This document shows, piece after piece, positions 49,197 through 61,145 of a DNA stretch of 64,000 nt. The DNA comes from Argopecten irradians (Eukaryota > Mollusca > Bivalvia > Pectinida > Pectinidae), in NCBI RefSeq assembly GCF_041381155.1, contig NC_091136.1, positions 45,808,284 through 45,872,283 of the forward strand, given 5' to 3'. The stretch's first letter is position 1; each line of letters begins with the position of its first letter. The translations under genes and the position numbers were made by a program. The notes beneath the pieces are model-generated. The model was not told the origin of the DNA and ran no database searches. It saw nothing but the letters and a program-made list of their open reading frames with translations.

Positions 49197-49260
49197 ATGA
49201 TGTCAGTATATTTTCGATATATCGTCCCCACCGTGGTTGTTCTCTATGGGAAGTTTGTTG
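49197..49260 (+). CDS. SRCR gene exon 1 (signal peptide)
   Basis: Two adjacent ATG codons (49197, 49200) are followed by a hydrophobic stretch (YIVPTVVVLYGKFV). The exon ends TTG|GTAAGT. The exon 31531-31591 has the same layout and phase, so the two could be alternative first exons or first exons of neighbouring paralogues. Confidence 0.7.
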
Positions 49261-52200
49261 GTAAGTCCACCTAACACTGATCGGGTGGTTGTTGTTCATA
49301 TAAAATGAATGTAAACGTGATGAGGCATGATATTGTGTGATAATTTGTTACTCTTAATATCATTTATATATATATATATATAATATGACATAGATGTTAG
49401 AAACGTATCTAGAATAAAGATATCAAAATGTTTCAAAACGAAATCGTGATTTTACTCGACTATTTTGCATTTGAATTATCGTTGTTTTGTGTTTGCTTCC
49501 ATCACGGTACATGAATATAATAATATGAATATGTGTGTCGAGAAAGATATACAAACATAGTATGCATGAAAAGTGGTATGTCATGTGCAGGCAAAATATA
49601 TTAATGTACGTATTTTCATTCGAATAGCTTTCAGTGAATTTAGTTATGAAAATAAATATTATTTAGCATAATATTATACTAAGATATTTTGCGGATTATT
49701 TTGTTTCCGGTATAGAAACTCTAACAACAGAGTCGCCTTTTGCGATACGTCTGGAGAACGGCCTGCACAACCATACTGGACGGGTAGGAGTATATCATGA
49801 CGGACAATGGGGCGGGATCTGTAGTAGGTCACGAACCAATAACATCGCAAACGTGGCGTGCAGGATGTTAGGCTACAGGTATGGATACTAATGATGTTAG
49901 GCTACAGGTATGGATACTAATGAGGTTAGGCTACAGGTATGGATACTAATGAGGTTAGGCTACAGGTATGGATACTAATGAGGTTAGGCTACAGGTATGG
50001 ATACTAATGAGGTTAGGCTACAGGTGGATACTAATGAGGTTAGGCTACAGGTATGGATACTAATGAGGTTAGGCTACAGGTATGGATACTAATGAGGTTA
50101 GGCTACAGGTATGGATACTGATAAGGTTAGGATACAGGTATGGATACTAATGAGGTTAGGCTATAGGTATGGATACTAATGAGGTTAGGCTACAGGTATG
50201 GATACTAATGAGGTAAGGCAATAGGTATGTATACTAATTAGGTTAGGTACAGGTGTGATACTAATGAGGTAAGGCAATAGGTATGTATACTAATGAGGTT
50301 AGGCTACAGGTATGGATACTAATGAGGTTAGGCTACAGGTATGGATACTAATGAGGTTAGGCTACAGGTATGGATACTAATGAGGTTAGGCTACAGGTAT
50401 GGATACTAATGAGGTTAGGCTACAGGTATGGATACTAATGATATTAGGCTACAGGTATGGATACTAATGAGATTAGGCTACAGGTATGGATACTAATGAG
50501 GTTAGGCTACAGTTATATATACCAATGAGGTTAGGCTACAGGTATGGATACTAATGAGGTTAGGATACAGCTATGGATACTAATTGGGTTAGGACACAGG
50601 TATAGATACTAATGAGATAAGGCTAAAGGTATGGATACAAATGAGGTTAGGCAACAGGTATGGATGCTAATGTGGTTAGGATACAGGTAGGGATGCTAAT
50701 GGGGTTAGGCTACAAGTATGGATACTAATGAGGTAAGGATACAGGTATAGATACTAATGAGATAAGGATACAGGTATAGATACTAATGAGATAAGGCTAC
50801 AGATAAAGATAATAAAGAAGTTTGGATACAGGCATAGATACTTATGATGTTAGGCTTTATGTATGAATACTAATGAGGTTAGGCTACAGGTATGGATACT
50901 AATGAGATTAGGCTTCAGGTATGGATACTAATGGGGTTAGGCTACAAGTATGAATACAGTGAGATTAGGCTACAGGTATGAATACTAATTAGGTTAGGCT
51001 ACAGGTATGGATACTAATGAGGTTAGGCTATAAGGTATGGATACTAATGAGGTTAGGCTACAGGTATGGATACTAATGAGGTTAGGCTACAGGTATGGAT
51101 ACTAATGAGGTTAGGCTACAGGTATGGATACTAATGAGGTTAGGCTACAAGTATGGATACTAATGAGGTTAGGCTACAGGTATGGATACTAATGAGGTTA
51201 GGCTACAGGTATGTATACTAATAAGGTTAGGCTACAGGTATGGATACTAATGAGGTTAGGCTACAGGTATGGATACTAATGAGTTAGGTTAGGCTACAGG
51301 TATGGATACTAATGAGGTTAGGCTACAAGTATAGATACTAATGAGATTAAACTATATGTATGGATACAAATGAGGTTAGGCTACAAGTATGTATACTAAT
51401 GATATTAGGCTACAGGTATGGATACTAATGAGGTTAGGCTACAGGTATGGATACTAATGAGGTTAGGCTACAGGTATGGATACTAATGAGGTTAGGCTAC
51501 AGGTATGGATACTGATAAGGTTAGGATACAGATATGGATACTAATGAGGTTAGGCAATAGGTATGGATAATAATGAAGTTAGGCTACAGGTATGGATACT
51601 AATGAGGTTAGGCTACAGGTATAGATACTAATGAGGTTAGGGAACAGCTATGGATACTAATGAGGTTAGGCTACAGGTATGGATACTAATGAGGTTAGGC
51701 TACAGGTATGGATACTAATGAGGTTAGGCTACAGGTATGGATACTAATGAGGTTAGGCTACAGGTATGGATACTAATGAGGTTAGGCTACAGGTATGGAT
51801 ACTAATGAGGTTAGGCTACAGTTATATATACCAATGAGGTTAGGCTACAGGTATGGATACTAATGAGGTTAGGATACAGGTATGGAAACTAATGGGGTTA
51901 GGACACAGGTATAGATACTAATGAGATAAGGCTAAAGGTATAGATACTTATGATGTTAGGATACAGGTATGGATGCTAATGAGATTAGGCTACAGGTATG
52001 GATACTAATGATGTAAGGCTACAGGTATTGATACGTATGATGTAAGGATACAGGTATTGATACTAATGAGATAAGGATACAGGTATAGGTACTAATGAGA
52101 TAAGGCTACAGATATATATAATAAAGAGGTAAGGATACAGGTATAGATACTTATGATTTTAGGCTTTATGTATGAATACGAATGAGGTTAGGCTATAGGT

Positions 52201-55200
52201 ATGGATACTAATGAGATTAGGCTTCAGGTATGGATACTAATGGGGTTAGGCTACAAGTATGGATACAAATGAGGTTAGGCAACAGGTATGGATACTAATG
52301 AGGTAAGGCTACAAGTTTGGATACTAATTAGGTTAGGCTACAGGTATAGATTCTAATGCGATTGGGCTACAGGTATGTATACTAATGAGGTTAGGCTATA
52401 GGTATGGATAGTAATGAGGTTAGACTGCAGGTATGAATACCTATGATGTTAGGCTACATGTATGGATACTAATGAAGTTAGGCTACAGGTATGGATAGTA
52501 ATGAGGTTAGGCTACAGGAATGGATACTAATGCGTTTAGGCTACAGAAACGGATACTAATGAGGTCAGACTACAGGTATTGATACTAATGAAGTTAGACT
52601 ACAGGTATGGATATTAATGAGGTTATGCTTCAGGTAATGATACTAATGAGGTTTGGCTACAGAAACGGATACTAATGAGGTTAGGCTACAGATATGGATA
52701 CTAATGAGGTTAGGCTACAGGTATTGATATTAATGAAGTTATGGTTCAGGTATGGATACTAATGAGGTTTGACTACAGGTATGTATACTAATGAGGTTAG
52801 GCTACAGGTATCTATAGTAATGAGGTTAGGCTACAGGTATGGATACTATTTAGGTTAGACTACAGGTATGGATACTAATGAGGTTAGGCTACAGGTATGG
52901 ATATTAATGAGGTTATGGTTCAGGTATTGATACCAATGAGGTTAGGCTACAGATACGGATACTAATGAGGTCAGACTACAGGTATGGATACTAATGATGT
53001 TATGCTACAGGTATGGATACTAATGAGTTTAGGCTACAGGTATAGATACTAATGAGGCTGGACTACAGGTATAGATATTAATGAGGTTATGCTACAGGTA
53101 TGGATACTAATGAGATTAGGCTACAGTTATGGACACTAATGGGGTTAGGCTACATGTATGTATAGTAATGAGGTTAGGCTACAGGTATGGATACTAGTGA
53201 GATTATGCTATAAATTATGGATACTAATGAGGTTAAGGCTACATGTATGGATACTAATAAGGTTAAGCTACAGGTATAGATACTAATGTGGATTAGGCCA
53301 AAGGAATGGATACTAATGAGGTTAGGACTACAGGTATGGATACTAATGAGGTTTAGACTACATGTATGTATAGTAATGAGGTTAGGCTACAGGTATAGAT
53401 ACTAATGAGGTTAGGCTACAGGTATGGATACTAATGAGGTTAGGCTACAGGTATGGATACTAATGAGGTTAGGCTTCAGGTATGGATACTAATGAGGTTA
53501 GGCTACAGGTATGGATACTAATGAGGTTAGACTACAGGTATGGATACTAATGAGGTTAGGCTACAGGTATGGATACTAATGAGGTTAGGCTACAGGTATG
53601 GATACTAATGAGGTTACTACAGGTATGGGGATACTAATGAGGTTAGGCTACAGGTATGGATACTAATGAGGTTAGGCTACAGGTATGGATACTAATGAGG
53701 TTAGGCTACAGGTATGTATACTAATGAGGTTAGACTACAGGTATGGATACTAATGAGGTTAGGCTACAGGTATGGATACTAATGAGGTTAGGCTACAGGT
53801 ATGGATACTAATGAGGTTAGGCTACAGGTATGGATACTAATGAGGTTAGGCTACAGGTATGGATACTAATGAGGTTAGGCTACAGGTATGGATATTAATG
53901 AGAGTTAGGCTACAGGTATGGATACTAATGAGGTTTGACTACAGGTATGGATACTAATGAGGTTAGGCTACAGGTATGGATACTAATGAGGTTAGGCTAC
54001 AGGTATGGATACTAATGAGGTTAGGCTACAGGTATGGATACTAATGAGGTTAGGCTACAGGTATGGATACTAATGAGGTTAGGCTACAGGTATGGATACT
54101 AATGAGGTTAGGCTACAGGTATGGATACTAATGAGGTTAGGCTACAGGTATGGATACTAATGAGGTTAGGCTACAGGTATGGATACTAATGAGGTTAGGC
54201 TACATGTATGGATACTAATGAGGTTAGGCTACAGGTATGGATACTAATGAGGTTATGCTACAGGTATGGATACTAATGAGGTTAGGCTACAGGTATGGAT
54301 ACTAATGAGGTTAGGCTACAGGTATGGATACTAATGAGGTTAGGCTACAGGTATGGATACTAATGAGGTTAGGCTACAGGTATGGATACTAATGAGGTTA
54401 GGCTACAGGTATGGATACTAATGAGGTTAGGCTACAGGTATGGATACTAATGAGGTTAGGCTACAGGTATGGATACTAATGAGGTTAGGCTACAGGTATG
54501 GATACTAATGAGGTTAGGTTACAGGTATCTGATACTAATGAGGGTTATGGCTATGAGTTATACAGATACGGATACTAATGAGGTCAGACTACAGGTATGG
54601 ATATTAATGAGGTTATGCTACAGGTATGGATACTAATGAGGTTAGGCTACAGGTATGGATACTAATGAGGTTAGGCTACAGGTATGGATACTAATGAGGT
54701 TAGGCTACAGGTATGGATACTAATGAGGTTAGGCTACAGGTATGGATACTAATGAGATTATGCTACAGGTATGGATACTAATGAGGTTAAGGCTACAGGT
54801 ATGGATACTAATGAGGTTAGGCTACAAGGTATGGATACTAATGAGGTTAGGCTACAGGTATGGATTACTAATGAGGTTAGGCTACAGGAATGGATACTTA
54901 TGAGGTTAGACTACAGGTATTGATACTAATGAGGTTAGGCTACAGGTATGGATACTATTTAGGTTAGGCTACAGGTATGGATACAAATGAGGTTAGGCTA
55001 CAGTTATAGGGTTCTAATGAGGTAAGACTAAAGATATGTATACTAATGAGGTTAGACTACAGGTATGGATACTAATGAGGTTAGGCTACAGGTATGGATA
55101 CTAATGAGGTTAGGCTACAGGTATGGATACTAATGAGGTTAGGCTACAGGTATGGATACTAATGAGGTTAGGCTACAGGTATGGATACTAATGAGGTTAG

Positions 55201-58200
55201 GCTACAGGTATGGATACTAATGAGGTTAGGCTACAGGTATGGATACTAATGAGGTTAGGCTACAGGTATGGATACTAATGAGGTTAGGCTACAGGTATGG
55301 ATACTAATGAGGTTAGGCTACAGGTATGGATACTAATGAGGTTAGGCTACAGGTATGGATACTAATGAGGTTAGACTACAGGTATGGATACTAATGAGGT
55401 TAGACTACAGGTATGGATACTAATGAGGTTAGGCTACAGGTATGGATACTAATGAGGTTAGGCATACAGGTATGGATACTAATGAGGTTAGGCTACAGGT
55501 ATGGATACTAATGAGGTTAGGCTACAGGTATGGATACTAATGAGGTTAGACTACAGGTATGGATACTAATGAGGTTAGGCTACAGGTATGGATACTAATG
55601 AGGTTAGGCTACAGGTATGGATACTAATGAGGTTAGGCTACAGGTATGGATACTAATGAGGTTAGGACTACAGGTATGGATACTAATGAGGTTAGGCTAC
55701 AGGTATGGATACTAATGAGGTTAGGCTACAGGTATGGATACTAATGAGGTTAGGCTACAGGTATGGATACTAATGAGGTTAGGCTACAGGTATGGATACT
55801 AATGAGGTTAGGCTACAGGTATGGATACTAATGAGGTTAGGCTACAGGTATGGATACTAATGAGGTTAGGCTACAGGTATGGATACTAATGAGGTTAGGC
55901 TACAGGTATGGATACTAATGAGGTTAGGCTACAGGTATGGATACTAATGAGGTTAGGCTATAAGTATGGATACTAATGAGGTTAGGCTACAGGTATGGAT
56001 ACTAATGAGGTTAGGCTACAGGTATAGATACTAATGAGGTTAGGCTACAGGTATGGGATACTAATGAGGTTAGGCTACAGGTATGGATACTAATGAGGTT
56101 AGGCTACAGGTATGGATACTAATGAGGTTAGGCTACAGGTATGGATACTAATGAGGTTAGGCTACAGGTATATGGATACTAATGAGGTTAGGCTACTACA
56201 GGTATGGATACTAATGAGGTTAGGCTACAGGTATGGATACTAATGACGGTTACGGCTACAGGTATGATACTAATGAGGTTAGGCTACAGGTATATGGATA
56301 CTAATGAGGTTAGGCTACAGGTATGGATACTAATGAGGTTAGGCTACAGGTAATGGATACTAATGAGATTAGGCTATAAGTATGGATACTAATGAGGTTA
56401 GGCTACAGGTATGGATACTAATGAGATTAGGCTATAAGTATGGATACTAATGAGGTTAGGCTACAGGTATGGATACTAATGAGGTTAGGCTACAGGTATG
56501 GATACTAATGAGGTTAGGCTACAGGTATGGATACTAATGAGGTTAGGCTACAGGTATGGATACTAATGAGGTTAGGCTACAGGTATATGGATACTAATGA
56601 GGTTAGGCTACAGGTATGGATACTAATGAGGTTAGGCTACAGGTATGGATACTAATGAGGTTAGGCTACAGGTATGGATACTAATGAGGTTAGGGCTACA
56701 GGTAATATGGATACTAATGAGGTTAGGCTACAGGTATGGATACTAATGAGGTTAGGCTACAGGTAGTGGATACTAATGAGGTTAGGCTACAGGTATGGAT
56801 ACTAATGAGGTTAGGCTACAGGTATGGATACTAATGAGGTTAGGCTACAGGTATGGATACTAATGAGGTTAGGCTACAAGTATGGATACTAATGAGGTTA
56901 GGCTACAGGTATGGATACTAATGAGGTTAGGCTACAGGTATGGATACTAATGAGGTTAGGCTACAGGTATGGATACTAATGAGGTATAGGCTACAGGTAT
57001 GGATACTTAATGAGGTTAGACTACAGGTATGGATACTAATGAGGTTAGGCTACAGGTATGGATACTAATGAGGTTAGGCTACAGGTATGGATACTAATGA
57101 GGTTAGGCTATAAGTATGGATACTAATGAGGTTAGGCTACAGGTATGGATACTAATGAGGTTAGGCTACAGGTATGGATACTAATGAGGTTAGGCTACAG
57201 GTATGGATACTATAATGAGGTTAGGCTACAGGTATGGATACTAATGAGGTTAGGCTACAGGTATGGATACTAATGAGGTTAGGCTACAGTATGGATACTA
57301 ATGAGGTTAGGCTACAGGTATGGATACTAATGAGGTTAGGCTACAGGTATGGATACTAATGAGGTTAGGCTACAGGTATGGATACTAATGAGGTTAGGCT
57401 ACAGGTATGGATACTAATGAGGTTAGGCTTACAGGTATGGATACTAATGAGGTTAGGCTACAGGTATGGATACTAATGAGGTTAGGCTACAGGTATGGAT
57501 ACTAATGAGGGTTAGGCTACAGGTATGGATACTAATGAGGTTTGGCTACAGGTATGGATACTAATGAGGTTAGGCTACAGGTATGGATACTAATGAGGTT
57601 AGGCTACAGGTATGGATACTAATGAGGTTAGACTACAGGTATGGATACTAATGAGGTTAGGCTACAGGTATGGATACTAATGAGGTTAGGCTACAGGTAT
57701 GGATACTAATAGGTTAGGCTTCAGGTATGGATACTAATGAGGTTAGGCTACAGGTATGGATACTAATGAGGTTAGGCTACAGGTATGGATACTAATGAGG
57801 TTAGGCTACAGGTATGGATACTAATGAGGTTAGGCTACAGGTATGGATACTAATGAGGTTAGGCTACAGGTATGGATACTAATGAGGTTAGGCTACAGGT
57901 ATGGATACTAATGAGGTTAGGCTACAGGTATGGATACTAATGAGGTTAGGCTACAGGTATGGATACTAATGAGGTTAGGCTACAGGTATGGATACTAATG
58001 AGGTTAGGCTACAGGTATGGATACTAATGAGGTTAGGCTACAGGTATGGATACTAATGAGGTTAGGCTACAGGTATGGATACTAATGAGGTTAGGCTACA
58101 GGTATGGATACTAATGAGGTTAGACTACAGGTATGGATACTAATGAGGTTAGGCTACAGGTATGGATACTAATGATGTTAGGCTACAGGTATGGATACTA

Positions 58201-61113
58201 ATGAGGTTAGGCTACAGGTATGGATACTAATGAGGTTAGGCTACAGGTATGGATACTAATGAGGTTAGGCTACAGGTATGGATACTAATGAGGTTAGGCT
58301 ACAGGTATGGATACTAATGAGGTTAGGCTACAGGTATGGATACTAATGAGGTTAGGCTACAGGTATGGATACTAATGAGGTTAGGCTACAGGTATGGATA
58401 CTAATGAGGTTAGGCTACAGGTATGGATACTAATGAGGTTAGGCTACAGGTATGGATACTAATGAGGTTAGGCTACAGGTATGGATACTAATGAGGTTAG
58501 GCTACAGGTATGGATACTACTGAGGTTAGGCTACAGGTATGGATACTAATGAGGTTAGGCTACAGGTATGGATACTAATGAGGTTAGGCTACAGGTATGG
58601 ATACTAATGAGGTTAGACTACAGGTATGGATACTAATGAGGTTAGGCTACAGGTATGGATACTAATGAGGTTAGGCTACAGGTATGGATACTAATGAGTT
58701 TAGGCTACAGGTATGGATATTAATGAGGTTATGGTTCAGGTATTGATACCAAAGAGGTTAGGCTACAGATACGGATACTAATGAGGTCAGACTACAGGAA
58801 TGGATACTAATGAGGTTAGGCTACAGGTATGGATACTAATGAGGTTAGACTACAGGAATGGATACTAATGAGGTTAGGCTACAGGTATAGATACTAATGC
58901 GGTACGGTCCATAGCTATGGATACTAATGAGGTTTGACTACAGGTATGGATACTAATGAGGTTAGGCTACAGGTATGTATAGTAATGAGGTTAGGCTACA
59001 GGTATGGATACTAAGAGGTTAGACTACAGGTATGTGTACTAATGAGGTTAGGCTACAGGTATTGATACTACTGAGGTTAGGCTACAGGTATGGATACTAA
59101 TGAGGTTAGGCTACAGGTATGGATATTAATGAGGTTAGGTTACAAGTATGGATACTAATGATGTTATGCTACAGGTATGGATACTAATGAAGTTAGAATA
59201 CAGGTATGGATACTAATGAGGGAAGGCTACAGGTATGGATACTAATGAGGTAATGCTACAGGTATGGATAATAATGAGGTTAGGCTACAGGTATGGATAC
59301 TAATGGGGTTAGGCTTCAGGTATGGATACTAATGAGATTAGGCTACAGGTATGGATACCACTGAGGTTAGGCTACAGGTATGGATACTAATGAGAATAGG
59401 CTACAGGTATGGATACTAATGAGGTTAGGCTACAGGTATGGATACTAATTAGGTTAGGCTTCAGGTATGGATACTAATGAGGTTAGGCTACATGTATGGA
59501 TACTAATGAGGTTAGGCTACAGGTATGGATACTAATGAGATTAGGCTACAGGTATGGATACTAATGAGGTTAGGCTACAGGTATGGATACTAATGAGAAT
59601 AGGCTACAGGTATGGATCTTAATGATGTTAGTTATAGGTATGAATACTAATGAGGTTAGGCTGTAAGTATGGATACTAATGAGGTAAGGCTACAGGTATG
59701 GATACTAATGAGGTTAGGCTTCAGGTATGGATACTAATGAGGTTAGGCTACAGGTATGGATACTAATGAGGTTAGGCTACAGGTATGGATACTAATGAGG
59801 TTAGGCTACAGGTATGGATACTAATGAGGTTAGGCTACAGGTACGGATACTAATTAGGTTAGGCTTCAGGTATGGATACTAATGAGGTTAGGCTACCGGT
59901 ATGGATACTAATGGGGTTAGGCTACAGGTATGGATACTAATGAGGTTAGACTACAGATATGTATACTAATGATTGATATGTACGTAATATCTCTTTCACA
60001 CATACATGAAAGCCATGCGCATCAACATTTCTTCTTAATATATTTTACCTAAATTGATTCCATCTGTGATTTATTTGCCTAATATATATGAAAAGGTATG
60101 TGTAAGTTTTCATTGCATGAACGGTACATTAGAAATATGCCACTGCATGAAGTAGCGTAGGTCAAATCTGTCCTACGATTTCATGTTTTAATAAGTACTG
60201 CGATACCCGGGGTTGGGGATTAGGACATATGAGTATGAAATATGAGTAAGGTCAGGTCGGACTGCCTTGTCAGTTATAGAGGGTGAAATTTTATTTGTAA
60301 TTTTATATCGAATTATATTTTAAAATTATTTTTCATGAATTACTATGAATTGATATGTAGCAAATAAAACAAATTGTGAAATAAACTTACTGTCAAAAAG
60401 TGACAGTTTGAATTGGATTAATTTAGATACTTACCCTTATTATGACATACACATTTGAGATAAAGTTGATGTACTTTTCTTCGTTTGTAATAGTTACGGA
60501 AGTAACGTTGTTGGAAGGGATCCTGTTTTCACTCTCGCGTCGGCCTGGTATGAATGGTTTGGTAATGAGACAGACCCAGACCTTATATGGATGGATAATG
60601 TCCAGTGTACTGGTACAGAGTCCAGCCTGGAAGATTGTGCCTTTGATGGATGGGGTATTCAACGAAATCCTTGTAACTCAGATTACAGACCCTATGTGTT
60701 TTGCTACGCGGAAGGTAATTTGCTTGTTTTATTGTGAATTCCAATCCAACGAGCGAAACATAACATGCTTGAAATGCTAGATACATTTCGTAGGTTTATC
60801 TCTAACAAAACAAAATAAATCTAATCATAGTTTTCATAAAAACGTTATGCCAATTAGTGTTCATACCGAAGGCCTTTTGCGTAAGCTAGTTTGTCGATCA
60901 AAGACATCGTTTTAACTTGATGTGTGGTTAAGTGTGAATTTTCATTTCACTGCTTTTGAACATACATGCATATGTGTACATAAATGTGTTATCAGATAGG
61001 CATTTCAAACTCCTCTATACAATATTCCATACGTTTTTAAACGTTGATGTTGTAGCACAACATTCATTTTTAGCTCGCCTATTCGAAGAATAGGGGGAGC
61101 TAATGTTGTCAAC

Positions 61114-61145
<32 letters not shown>

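Noticed and set aside
35193-59975. CRISPR-like arrays
   Set aside because: The units are contiguous with no unique spacers, the genome is eukaryotic, and the units copy exon ends.
49865-59975. Telomere or satellite centromere DNA
   Set aside because: The unit starts inside a coding exon and the array is bounded by two exons of one SRCR domain with matching phases, so it is an intronic minisatellite.
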